Source of the DNA: Mesobacillus selenatarsenatis SF-1
GTDB taxonomy: Bacteria > Bacillota > Bacilli > Bacillales > Cytobacillaceae
Reading direction: 5' to 3'
DNA length: 52,612 bases
NCBI RefSeq assembly: GCF_000813125.1
Contig: NZ_BASE01000023.1
Span: forward strand, 1 to 52,612
This document shows, piece after piece, positions 33,696-41,694 of this stretch; position 1 is the stretch's first letter; every line of letters begins with the position of its first letter. A program made the position numbers and the translations under genes. The notes below the pieces were generated by a model. That model was given only the letters and a program-made list of their open reading frames with translations, was not told where the DNA came from and did no database searches.

Positions 33696-34350
33696 TAACC
33701 TGATTTCAATGCTGCCGGAACTGAACAAAGCATTCTTTGAAACAATCTATATGGTCGGCATTTCCATCCTTGTCGCCATTATCGTAGGCCTGCCTACTGG
33801 GATCCTGCTTTTTGTCACTGATAAAGGACTTTTCCTTGAAAATCAAACTTTTAAAAATATTGCAGGCTTCATCGTCAATATGATCCGCTCGGTGCCATTT
33901 ATTATCTTGTTGATCGCCCTTCTGCCACTGGCGAATCTAATCGCAGGTACAACCATCGGGCCGACAGCCGCATCTGTTTCATTATCAGTCGCGGCGATTC
34001 CGTTCTTTGCTAGAATTGTAGAGCAAAGTTTCCGGGAAATCGATAAAGGAGTCATTGAAGCTGCCGTTGCGACAGGCGCTACTCCGTGGATGATCATTAA
34101 AGATGTACTTATACCAGAGGCTAAGCCTGGCATCGTCCAGGGTGTGACCATCACCATCATCAGCCTTGTTGCCTATTCGGCAATGGCGGGCATTGTCGGT
34201 GGCGGGGGAGTTGGTGACCTGGCGATCCGCTTCGGCTATTACCGATACGACAATACAATCATGGTCACGACAGTGATTATCCTGATCTGCCTCGTCCAGC
34301 TGATCCAGTTTGGCGGAGACAGGATTGCAAGAGTAGTAGACAAAAGATAA
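33682..34350 (+). CDS. metP: Methionine ABC transporter permease
   Basis: 222 residues, five membrane spans. The binding-protein-dependent transport signature is EAAVATGATPWMIIKDVLIPEAKPGI (about residues 131-156). The start overlaps the end of metN by 14 bp, and GGAGGTG lies inside metN. The gene is called metI in enteric bacteria and metP in Bacillus. Confidence 0.93.
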   Translation: MMLLDNLISMLPELNKAFFETIYMVGISILVAIIVGLPTGILLFVTDKGLFLENQTFKNIAGFIVNMIRSVPFIILLIALLPLANLIAGTTIGPTAASVSLSVAAIPFFARIVEQSFREIDKGVIEAAVATGATPWMIIKDVLIPEAKPGIVQGVTITIISLVAYSAMAGIVGGGGVGDLAIRFGYYRYDNTIMVTTVIILICLVQLIQFGGDRIARVVDKR

Positions 34351-34371
34351 ATAATAGGGGGTTCTTTTAAA

Positions 34372-35199
34372 ATGAGAAAATTATTCTTTTCAGTAGTGTT
34401 GTTATTATCAATCGGGCTGCTTGCTGCATGCGGCAGCGACTCAGCATCCAGCGGCGATGCGAAAGCAGACGCAAAACAAGTGACATTCGGCGCGACATCC
34501 GGTCCATACAGTGATATGGTCTCAAAAGCTATCAAGCCACTTCTGGAGAAGAAAGGCTATGAAGTAAAAGTAGTCGAATTCAGCGATTACATACAGCCGA
34601 ACCTGGCTTTGTCAAAAGATGATCTTGACGCTAACCTGTTCCAGCACAAGGTGTATATGGAAAACTTCGCGAAAGAGCATAAGCTTGAGTTATCGGAAAT
34701 CATCGTAGTGCCAACCGCGCCAATGGGGATTTACTCTAAAAAATTCAATTCATTGGATGAAGTCGCAGACGGTTCTGCCATCGCGATTCCAAATGATCCA
34801 ACAAATGCAGCACGCGCCTTCCTGATTCTCGAAGACGCTGGATTAATTAAGCTTGACCCTAATGCTGACCCACTGACAGTTTCTGAAAAGGATGTTAAAG
34901 ATAACGTTAAAAACCTTGAGTTCAAGCCAATCGAAGCAGCGCAGCTTCCAAGAGCAGTCGAAAGCGTCGATCTTTCCGCTGTACCAGGCAACTTTGCTCT
35001 AGCAGCAAAAATGGACCTGCTTGATGCGCTTCAGCTGGAAAACATGCCTGACCAATACCGCAACCGCGTCGTCATCAATACAAAAGACCAGGATGCTCAA
35101 TTCGCAAAGGACATCAAAGAAGTCGTAGAATCTGCAGAGTTTGAAAAAATCATCGATGAAGAGTTCAAAGGCTTCGGAAAGCCAGAGTGGATGGAGTAG
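34372..35199 (+). CDS. metQ: Methionine-binding lipoprotein
   Basis: 275 residues. Lipobox LAAC (Cys20), then an NlpA/MetQ-type binding fold: VTFGATSGPYSDMV, VVEFSDYIQPNLAL, DANLFQHKVYMENF, IAIPNDPTNAARAFLILEDAGLIKL and the NRVVINTKD segment. It delivers methionine to MetNP. AGGGGG precedes ATG 34372. Confidence 0.95.
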   Translation: MRKLFFSVVLLLSIGLLAACGSDSASSGDAKADAKQVTFGATSGPYSDMVSKAIKPLLEKKGYEVKVVEFSDYIQPNLALSKDDLDANLFQHKVYMENFAKEHKLELSEIIVVPTAPMGIYSKKFNSLDEVADGSAIAIPNDPTNAARAFLILEDAGLIKLDPNADPLTVSEKDVKDNVKNLEFKPIEAAQLPRAVESVDLSAVPGNFALAAKMDLLDALQLENMPDQYRNRVVINTKDQDAQFAKDIKEVVESAEFEKIIDEEFKGFGKPEWME

Positions 35200-35215
35200 A
35201 ATAGTTATCATAATG

Positions 35216-35255
35216 AAAGTCCCGGCAGCCAAAGCACCCGGGACTTTTCCTTTTT
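35216..35255 (+). terminator. Terminator of metNPQ
   Basis: AAAGTCCCGG/CCGGGACTTT stem, then TCCTTTTTT. Confidence 0.9.
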
Positions 35256-35368
35256 TATAGCTTTCTCCCCTATAAATTGGTTAAAATATTGAAGAGACTC
35301 TTTTTAGGAAGGCTCTTTTGTTCTTTTATAGTAGATATCTGCACTAACTAGGCGGAAAGGTAACAACC

Positions 35369-35571
35369 ATAAGCCCAAAGAGGCCGCCGAGCCAGAAAAG
35401 GTCACATAGAAAAATTCTATAAGCACAAATGAGACCGACGAGCTAGAAAAGGTCCTATAGAACAAATCTATAAGCCCAAAAGAGGCCGCCGAGTCCAAAA
35501 AGGTCACATAGAAAAATTCTATAAGCCCAAAAGAGGCCACCAAGCTAAAAAAGGTCACATAGAAAAATTCT
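35369..35571. repeat. Tandem array D: four 50-51-bp units
   Basis: ATAAGC(C/A)CAAA begins units at 35369, 35419, 35470 and 35521. Each carries a GAGGCCGCCGAG-type core, an AAAAGGTC(A/C)(C/T)ATAGAA segment and a small ATAGAA/TTCTAT hairpin at the unit junction. The open frame on the reverse strand is a by-product of the repeat. Confidence 0.85.
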
Positions 35572-35667
35572 CTACAGGCGGGACGAGCACTTAAAAAGAC
35601 ACTGCGAGCCTTTCACAAGTAATAGAATGTCATTTGGAATCAATCTAACAGTAACAGAGGGAGATAT

Positions 35668-36927
35668 ATGGAAAAACGAGATAAGAGATCTAGACATTTG
35701 GCGGCTATTTCGCTGGCGATTATGGGGGCGGGGTTCCTTGCTACGATGCCGTTCCAGGATTCATTGATTGGCAAACTGCTAATGGGCGGGTTTGAAGCCG
35801 GGCTCGTTGGCGGTCTTGCGGACTGGTTTGCTGTAACAGCACTATTCAGGCATCCGATGGGTATCCCGATTCCTCACACCGCGCTTTTGCCGAAAAATCG
35901 TGATAAAGTAACGCGTGCGTTAATCAATATGCTTGAAAATGACTGGCTCACGAAAGAAAGCATCATGGATAAGTTCAAGCAGATTCATATTCTGGATAAA
36001 ATTTTCGAAACGGTTGAGAAGGAACTGCGTTCTGAGTCTGTTAAGCAGAGCATTCAGTCATTCAGCCTGGATGTCGTGAAAAAGATAGATGTAGAAAGGT
36101 TTGCGCCAACAATTGAACAGGAAATCAAAGGTTTCCTTCTATCAGCTGATACTTCCGATCTTCTGCAAAAAGCCTCCAGCCACGTATTGTCGAAGGAATA
36201 TGAGGCGGCAGCATTCAATTATGTGCTGATAGAGACGGAGAAATGGGCGTCGCAGGATGAAGCGAAAATGGTTCTTGGGAAACTTGGTAAACAGGCAATT
36301 GATACAACGGAAGCGGATGGTCTGTTAAAATTTGCGATCCAATCGTTCAGCAATATGATCACTGAAGAAAAAGTCGGCAACATTTTGCAGTCCTTTATTT
36401 TAAAAAGAATGAAAAACCTGCAGCAGGAAGATAATCGCTACCGCCATATGATTCTTGAGAAAATCCGCAAAGAACTTGGCAATATAAATGAGCGCGAAGC
36501 ATTAATGTCCGAAATCCAGAACTGGAAAAACAAGATGGTCGAGGATATGGATTTAACCGGACAAATCAGGGGTGTACTGGCAAAGTCAAAGGATCGTGTC
36601 ATTGCTTTTATCGAAGCAGACAGCTTTGTTGACGATACCGTTACTCCAGTGGTGAAAAGGTTCATACATGAAATCAAAGAAGATGAGAGTAAGGTAGCGG
36701 CAATCGAAAGCTGGCTCCACGCCAAAATTGCCGGCTTGATTGAAAGAAATCATTCAAAGATCGGCAAACTTGTTCGAGAGAATCTTGACAAGCTTGATAC
36801 GGAAACACTGATTGATATGATGGAAAACAACATCGGAAAAGACCTGCAATGGATCAGGGTGAACGGTGCCGTCTGCGGCTTCCTGATTGGAATCGGTTTG
36901 ACGATCTTTAAGCTTGTTGTTTTGTAA
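35668..36927 (+). CDS. DUF445-family membrane protein
   Basis: 419 residues. An N-terminal glycine-rich membrane region (about 12-60, GGFEAGLVGGLADWFAVTALFRHPMGIPIPHTALLPKN) is the DUF445 hallmark. Then comes a long, highly charged helical region (about 75-390), and a final membrane helix (NGAVCGFLIGIGLTIFKLVVL). In Bacillus, related proteins (YheB, YtgP-like neighbours) have no known biochemical role. It is monocistronic with GAGGGAGATAT before ATG 35668. Confidence 0.88.
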   Translation: MEKRDKRSRHLAAISLAIMGAGFLATMPFQDSLIGKLLMGGFEAGLVGGLADWFAVTALFRHPMGIPIPHTALLPKNRDKVTRALINMLENDWLTKESIMDKFKQIHILDKIFETVEKELRSESVKQSIQSFSLDVVKKIDVERFAPTIEQEIKGFLLSADTSDLLQKASSHVLSKEYEAAAFNYVLIETEKWASQDEAKMVLGKLGKQAIDTTEADGLLKFAIQSFSNMITEEKVGNILQSFILKRMKNLQQEDNRYRHMILEKIRKELGNINEREALMSEIQNWKNKMVEDMDLTGQIRGVLAKSKDRVIAFIEADSFVDDTVTPVVKRFIHEIKEDESKVAAIESWLHAKIAGLIERNHSKIGKLVRENLDKLDTETLIDMMENNIGKDLQWIRVNGAVCGFLIGIGLTIFKLVVL

Positions 36928-36940
36928 AATAGTACCTGCG

Positions 36941-36973
36941 AGACCAGTCCACTATCCTGGATTGGTCTTTTTC
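36941..36973 (+). terminator. Terminator of the DUF445 gene
   Basis: AGACCA-TCCA/TGGA-TGGTCT stem, then TTTTTCTG. Confidence 0.75.
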
Positions 36974-37024
36974 TGTATTAATGAATATGAAATAAATGGT
37001 AATATGATTATGGGAGGGGAATGC

Positions 37025-37402
37025 ATGGCTAAAAGGAAAATGGTTTTAACATTGACTTTCATTCTAGTTAGTGTCGTTCTTTTAACAGCGTATTGGGCGT
37101 ATAACCACAACATAGTGTCCGGTAATTTTGATCAATTGACCATTAGTGGCATGAATGGCGAGACAATAAAAGTTATAGAAGACAAGGACGAGATTGCCAA
37201 AATATTATCAGACATTAATGGAAGCCCGAGGACCTTCAAGTATGATAATGGTTTAACATACGATTATTTACCGCATGGCATCATGACCTTTGAAAATAGT
37301 ACAGAAAAAGTGCAAATTGGCTTGCTTTTTAAAAACGGAAAGACGATTACAAAGTATTGGGAAATTGATACGGAGTTTCTTTTCGGAAATACATCAGAAT
37401 AG
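37025..37402 (+). CDS. Membrane-anchored or secreted protein of unknown function
   Basis: 125 residues from ATG 37025, behind GGGAGGGGA. An N-terminal hydrophobic segment (about 6-25) preceded by basic residues could be a signal peptide or anchor. The outside part is a small beta-rich domain (LTISGMNGETIKVIEDKDEIAKILSDING, then TFENSTEKVQIGLLFKNGKTITKYWEIDTEF). I do not recognise it. It is followed 13 bp later by a cupin gene. Confidence 0.65.
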   Translation: MAKRKMVLTLTFILVSVVLLTAYWAYNHNIVSGNFDQLTISGMNGETIKVIEDKDEIAKILSDINGSPRTFKYDNGLTYDYLPHGIMTFENSTEKVQIGLLFKNGKTITKYWEIDTEFLFGNTSE

Positions 37403-37415
37403 GGGAGTGGCAAAG

Positions 37416-37775
37416 ATGGAGAAGGTAAATATAAGTGAAAAGTTCTCGCTTTTCAGTGACTATTGGAGTCCGAAAATCGCCGGGGAAATAAATGATATGC
37501 ATGTTAAGTTCGCCAAACTGAAAGGTGAGTTCATCTGGCATAAACACGAACATGAGGATGAGATGTTCCTCGTCATAAAAGGAAAGCTGCTGATAAAATT
37601 CAGAGATAAGGACGTGCACCTGGAGGAAGGGGAATTCATGATTGTACCTAAAGGCGTGGAGCACCTTCCCATTGCAAAGGAAGAAGCGCATGTTATCTTC
37701 TTTGAACCGAAATCAACTGTTAATACGGGTGAAGAAGTGAATGAAAGAACAGTTTCAAAACTTCCATCGTTATAA
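37416..37775 (+). CDS. Small cupin-domain protein
   Basis: 119 residues. Cupin motif 1 is WHKHEHEDEMFLVIKGKLLIKF (residues 41-62), giving three histidines and a glutamate for metal binding. Motif 2 is LEEGEFMIVPKGVEHLP, contributing a further His. It is a single-domain cytoplasmic cupin; many related proteins are annotated as mannose-6-phosphate isomerase-like, but substrate cannot be inferred. ATG 37416 follows AGGGGAGTGG. Confidence 0.85.
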   Translation: MEKVNISEKFSLFSDYWSPKIAGEINDMHVKFAKLKGEFIWHKHEHEDEMFLVIKGKLLIKFRDKDVHLEEGEFMIVPKGVEHLPIAKEEAHVIFFEPKSTVNTGEEVNERTVSKLPSL

Positions 37776-37779
37776 AATA

Positions 37780-37806
37780 AAAGGCTCGGTCCAATGACCA
37801 AGCCTT
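37780..37806. terminator. Bidirectional terminator between convergent genes
   Basis: AAGGCTCGGTC/GACCAAGCCTT stem with one mismatch, flanked by A- and T-rich sequence. Confidence 0.8.
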
Positions 37807-37809
37807 TCT

Positions 37810-38586
37810 TCATTCACTAATATTCACAAGTTGAAATCCAGTTTCTTTCCAAACATAGCGGATTCCATGGACAAATGTATTGAAAGTAGGGACATCAACA
37901 AGCAGTCCATTCAGTACGATTGATTTGGCCATTTCGGGACGTATTCCTACATAAATCGATTGCACCCCCATAAGCTTAAGGGCATTGATGACCTGCTGCA
38001 GACGGAACGCGATGGGTGCATCCAGTTCATCTGAAACACCGGTAAAGTCAAAAATGACATATTGATTTCCTTGTTGGGCGCTATGTGAGAGGATTTTTTC
38101 GCCGAGCAGTTCCAGTCGTTCTTCAGTCAATTTCCCCATAACTGGAACAAGGACAGCTGAGTCTACAGACAGCGGGATGACAGGCATATCAAGGATGTGA
38201 AGTTGTTTCCTGTTTTCCTCCAGTGTTTCTTCAAATTCGGTTACGTCTTTCCACGTAAGGATAAATCCGCTTTCAATGCCTTCATTGTTAGTTAGTCGAT
38301 CCACCATAATCTCAGCCGAGAATTTGTTGAACAAGGTAATGCTAGCAGAATGAGGGAAGTTTCCTCCGGCCAGGATATTCTGTTGACGGCTGCCATGGAA
38401 CTCTCCTAAATTTCTGCCGATAAATTCCGCTGGATCATTGATTCCAACATAAGGGCCAATTTGTGCCAATAATTTCATCGCAGAATCATTGATAAAAACG
38501 ATTTCGTAATCTTCATTAGCGATTAAGATATTTTCGTTGATTTTATTTAAAAGTTGGTGAGTGTTTATTGCACTGAAATTGAACAC
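37810..38586 (-). CDS. PAS-STAS protein (RsbR/stressosome-like)
   Basis: 258 residues from GTG 38586, which has TAGGAG at the ideal distance. An alternative TTG at 38652 would use a ribosome site inside the upstream terminator hairpin. Residues 10-125 are a PAS domain (NILIANEDYEIVFINDSAMKLL, GFILTWKDVTEFEE). A short coiled linker leads to a STAS domain (about 148-255; VLVPVMGKLTEERLELL, FDFTGV). The conserved threonine/serine in FDFTGV is the sort of site phosphorylated in stressosome proteins. It may sense haem, flavin or oxygen in the general stress pathway. Confidence 0.8.
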   Translation of the reverse strand: MFNFSAINTHQLLNKINENILIANEDYEIVFINDSAMKLLAQIGPYVGINDPAEFIGRNLGEFHGSRQQNILAGGNFPHSASITLFNKFSAEIMVDRLTNNEGIESGFILTWKDVTEFEETLEENRKQLHILDMPVIPLSVDSAVLVPVMGKLTEERLELLGEKILSHSAQQGNQYVIFDFTGVSDELDAPIAFRLQQVINALKLMGVQSIYVGIRPEMAKSIVLNGLLVDVPTFNTFVHGIRYVWKETGFQLVNISE

Positions 38587-38657
38587 AGGAATCGCTCCTA
38601 TTCTGGTAGGCGTACTATGTAAAATTATAGCTAAGTTTTCCAGTTGGGACAAGGAAT

Positions 38658-38690
38658 AGAAAAAGCCTCCTGCAAAAGCTCAGGAGGCTG
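38658..38690 (-). terminator. Terminator of the first DoxX gene
   Basis: On the minus strand AGCCTCCTG/CAGGAGGCT with TTTTTC after it, reading into the PAS-STAS gene. Confidence 0.85.
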
Positions 38691-38695
38691 ACAAT

Positions 38696-39199
38696 TCATT
38701 TAGTGGCTGCTTTCTTTTTGAAGAAGATTTTTCGAAGATATGGTATTACCCAGTGGTCTAATCCATATCTGCCTGCGTTATAGCCAGCGAAGAGGATCAT
38801 GAATCCGAAGAAAATATCTGTTGGATTATGGGATACGGTTCCGGCAAGGAAAAAGCTGAAGTTCATCAGTAAACCGAAGAACATGGCGGCAGTTGTCAAA
38901 CAGCCGAGGATGAGTCCCAGACCGACAAGGAATTCACCGACCGGTACTATGAAGTTGAAAAGCTCAATGTTCGGCAGCGCGAAGTTTTCCAGAAAAGAGA
39001 CATACCAGCCATAAACCATGTTCCCATCAGGACCTTTTACCGGATTCGCGACGGCATTTTTCAAATAACCAGTTGCGTCAAAACCATCCCCAGTCATTTT
39101 ATGCCATCCAGCAACCATCCAGTTGTAACCGAGCCATATACGTATAAAAGTCAAAATTCCGGCGGCAACATTATTTTCTCTCAACCAATTTGCGAACAT
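38696..39199 (-). CDS. DoxX-family membrane protein, copy 1
   Basis: 167 residues, four membrane spans, with LRENNVAAGILTFIRIWLGYNWMVAGWHKMTGDGFDATGYL at the start and HNPTDIFFGFMILFAGYNAGRYGLD at the end. DoxX/DoxD proteins are small membrane proteins; DoxD/DoxA of archaea form a thiosulfate:quinone oxidoreductase, and Bacillus DoxX proteins are linked to thiol and redox stress. The copy differs noticeably from the two near-identical ones at 39596 and 50912. GAAGGGAAGCGATTGAT precedes ATG 39199. Confidence 0.88.
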   Translation of the reverse strand: MFANWLRENNVAAGILTFIRIWLGYNWMVAGWHKMTGDGFDATGYLKNAVANPVKGPDGNMVYGWYVSFLENFALPNIELFNFIVPVGEFLVGLGLILGCLTTAAMFFGLLMNFSFFLAGTVSHNPTDIFFGFMILFAGYNAGRYGLDHWVIPYLRKIFFKKKAATK

Positions 39200-39475
39200 A
39201 TCAATCGCTTCCCTTCAAGGATGAATTATTATTTGATTACACTACAATATATTGATCTTTTAAATGAAAATGCGGGCTGGAAGTCTTTGTTCACAAAATA
39301 GCAAAAACATATTGTCAGGATTTTGAACACTTGGCGAAGGTGATAACGGTAGAAAAGGTGAGAGAAACAGATGTGGAGGATTAACGTGTAAATAGTGGGG
39401 GGAACACAAGCGGAGGATCAACGGAAAAAAGGAATTAGTCATGATATCAGGCAAAGGAGATATCGGGAAAAAAAT

Positions 39476-39562
39476 AGCCAGTCAAAACACCAGGCAGAGC
39501 TGATAACGAAAAAAGAGCCAGTTAAAACACCAGAAAGAGCTGATAACGACAAAAAAGAGCCA
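39476..39562. repeat. Tandem array F: two and a bit 40-42-bp units
   Basis: AGCCAGTCAAAACACCAG-type units start at 39476 and 39516, and a third start at 39558 passes into the terminator of the next gene. Each unit contains AGAGCTGATAACGA and a run of A. The rest of 39200-39475 has nothing I can support beyond the promoter region of DoxX copy 1. Confidence 0.75.
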
Positions 39563-39582
39563 GGCAAATGCCAGGCTCTTTG
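39551..39582 (-). terminator. Terminator of DoxX copy 2
   Basis: AAAGAGCCTGGC/GCCTGGCTCTTT on the minus strand with a T run; it overlaps the third unit of array F. Confidence 0.85.
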
Positions 39583-39595
39583 TTAATGATTTAAG

Positions 39596-40111
39596 TTAAA
39601 CTGCTTTATGCGCAGTTTCAGCTTCTCTTTTGAATACAGTTTTACGGATGAAAGGAACCACCCAGCGGTCCAGACCGTATTTACCAGCGTTGTAGCCTGC
39701 GAACAGGATGATGAAGCCGAAGAAGATGTCAGTTGGGTTGTGAGATACTGTTCCGGCAAGGAAGAAGCTGAAGTTCATCACTAGGCCAAAGAACATTGCT
39801 GCAGTTGTCAGAGTTCCAAGGATCAAACCAAGACCAACGAGAAATTCGCCTAGCGGTACGATAAAGTTGAATAATTCAATGTTCGGGATTGCAAAGCTTT
39901 CAAGGAAGCTCACATACCATCCATATACCGCATTTCCGTCTGGACCCTTTACTGGATTCGCTACCGCGTTTTTCAAATATCCAGTTGCGTCAAATCCATC
40001 ACCTGTCAATTTGCCCCATCCAGCTGTCATCCAGTTATATCCAAGCCAAACCCTAATCACAGTCAACAGGCCAGCAGCAACATTGTTTTCTCTTAACCAT
40101 TTAGCGAACAT
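39596..40111 (-). CDS. DoxX-family membrane protein, copy 2
   Basis: 171 residues, four membrane spans, the same pattern as copy 1 (WLGYNWMTAGWGKLTGDGFDATGYL). It differs from copy 3 at 50912 in only two positions before the last ten residues (V11/I and S68/N), so the two are recent duplicates or kept alike by gene conversion. Its promoter region carries a perfect Rex/Fnr-like palindrome at 40190. The role is likely respiratory or thiol-redox. Confidence 0.88.
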   Translation of the reverse strand: MFAKWLRENNVAAGLLTVIRVWLGYNWMTAGWGKLTGDGFDATGYLKNAVANPVKGPDGNAVYGWYVSFLESFAIPNIELFNFIVPLGEFLVGLGLILGTLTTAAMFFGLVMNFSFFLAGTVSHNPTDIFFGFIILFAGYNAGKYGLDRWVVPFIRKTVFKREAETAHKAV

Positions 40112-40189
40112 ATAAATCGCTTCCCTTCAAAAATAAGTAATTATTGATTACACTTACAATATATCAGAATCCGAAATAAAAATGATTAG

Positions 40190-40209
40190 TTTGTGAATGT
40201 GTTCACAAA
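40190..40209. promoter_or_regulatory. Perfect palindrome matching Rex (and Fnr) operators
   Basis: TTTGTGAA-TGTG-TTCACAAA. The Rex consensus is TTGTGAA-N4-TTCACAA, and it also contains TGTGA-N6-TCACA of the Fnr/Crp type. It lies 79 bp before DoxX copy 2 and 102 bp before the MFS gene on the other strand. Confidence 0.65.
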
Positions 40210-40311
40210 AACACAACAACAAATTGACGGAATGTTGAACATGAACCCTGAAAAGAGGATATATCGGCTACAGTGCCTAAACAAAGCGCCTAACAGAAAG
40301 GATGAAAACAG

Positions 40312-41499
40312 ATGGATCAACAATCAGGAGCAACTCAACAAGACCCGGGCACTGAGAAAATCTGGAGCAGGGACTTTTTATTCATTTTCCTTGCTAACTT
40401 TTTTATTTTCCTTGGATTTCAAATGACATTGCCTACGATACCATTGTTTGTGGAGCAGCTAGGTGGAAATGACCAGCTGATTGGTTTTGTCGTAGGAATC
40501 TTTACTTTTTCAGCATTGCTTGTCCGTCCTTTCGCAGGGCGCATGCTTGAAACTAAGGGGAGAGGCTTTGTCTACTTGATAGGCCTGTCGATATTCGTGT
40601 TATCTGTTGGCTCATTTGGGTTTGCAGTCAGCATCGCCTTCTTGTTTTTAATGAGGGTAGTGCAGGGAGTTGGCTGGGGTTTTTCTACTACTGCTTCTGG
40701 CACAATTGCTACAGATTTAATCCCACCCCGGCGCAGAGGGGAAGGGATGGGCTATTTTGGGCTCTCCGGAAACGTTGCTCTTGCGATGGGCCCGACTCTC
40801 GGACTGGCACTCGCTGAAGTCATTACATTTAAACAGCTGTTTTTAGGTAGTGCCTTTCTCGGCCTGACAGCTTTCCTACTAGCATCAAGGATCACGTATA
40901 AAACAGTTGAAAAAAGCGAGAGGGAAGTTGAGCGGCGCAGATGGGATGTATATGAGAAATCCGCATTACAGCCATCTTTATTATTATTGTTTATCACGGT
41001 GACTTTTGGAGGAATTGCATCCTTTCTGCCCCTCTATTCAGCCCAGAAAGGTATTGAGGGAATCCAGTGGTACTTTTTTATTTTTGCGATGGCTTTGATG
41101 CTGTCACGATCTTTTGCAGGCAAGCTTTATGATAAAAAAGGCCACGGTGCGGTTTTCCTGCCAGGGACTTTATTAATCATGATCGCAATGATTTTGCTGG
41201 CATGGTTGCCGAATAGTCTTGTTATGTTTATCGCAGCAGGGTTATATGGATTCGGATTTGGATCTGTCCAGCCGGCACTGCAGGCATGGGCAGTACAGGA
41301 TGCGCCAATGAATCGAAAGGGTATGGCGAACGCGACCTTCTTCTCCTTTTTCGATTTAGGCGTTGGGGTTGGGGCAATGGCTTTTGGCCAAATCGGTCAT
41401 TGGCTTGGATATGGCAGCATCTACATTGCCTCAGCCATTTCCGTTTCAATCTCGATTATCTTGTATATTTTTATGGGAAGAAGAACTGTGAGAAATTAG
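40312..41499 (+). CDS. MFS transporter
   Basis: 395 residues, twelve membrane spans. Family motif A is present between spans 2 and 3 (GIFTFSALLVRPFAGRMLETKGRG) and in the second half (SRSFAGKLYDKKGHG). LTLPTIPLF-like residues follow span 1, as in multidrug exporter-type members. Substrate unknown. It is monocistronic; AGAAAGGATG lies upstream of ATG 40312, and it could respond to the divergent Rex/Fnr-like site. Confidence 0.88.
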   Translation: MDQQSGATQQDPGTEKIWSRDFLFIFLANFFIFLGFQMTLPTIPLFVEQLGGNDQLIGFVVGIFTFSALLVRPFAGRMLETKGRGFVYLIGLSIFVLSVGSFGFAVSIAFLFLMRVVQGVGWGFSTTASGTIATDLIPPRRRGEGMGYFGLSGNVALAMGPTLGLALAEVITFKQLFLGSAFLGLTAFLLASRITYKTVEKSEREVERRRWDVYEKSALQPSLLLLFITVTFGGIASFLPLYSAQKGIEGIQWYFFIFAMALMLSRSFAGKLYDKKGHGAVFLPGTLLIMIAMILLAWLPNSLVMFIAAGLYGFGFGSVQPALQAWAVQDAPMNRKGMANATFFSFFDLGVGVGAMAFGQIGHWLGYGSIYIASAISVSISIILYIFMGRRTVRN

Positions 41500-41527
41500 A
41501 CCTGTTCCATACCGGAGCAGGTTTTTT
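41500..41527 (+). terminator. Terminator of the MFS gene
   Basis: ACCTGTTCC/GGAGCAGGT stem followed by TTTTTT. Confidence 0.85.
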
Positions 41528-41529
41528 AT

Positions 41530-41572
41530 TTGAAGCATTGGTGTATTCAAAGTAAAATACAGTTATAGGTAT
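41530..41572 (+). promoter_or_regulatory. Promoter with overlapping CstR-type operator, CstB-like gene
   Basis: TTGAAG (41530-41535), 17-bp spacer, TAAAAT (41553-41558), whose last two bases begin ATACA-GTTATA-GGTAT (41557-41572), one mismatch from the other operators. Confidence 0.6.
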
Positions 41573-41694
41573 TTATTGGCATTAAGGCAGCGCCCACTGG
41601 CATATTTTATGGCTTTTAAAAAAATATGGTGCAGGGTATAGAGGAGTATAGACTTCATGAACCTATGAAAACAAAAAATGCAGGAGGAATCGCT

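Noticed and set aside
35304-35558. Open reading frame on the minus strand across array D
   Set aside because: It exists only because the 51-bp repeat is a multiple of three and lacks stops; no ribosome site, and repeat-derived composition.
39395-39586. Open reading frame over array F
   Set aside because: Its end is the repeat and the terminator of DoxX copy 2; low-complexity Lys/Glu translation and no ribosome site.
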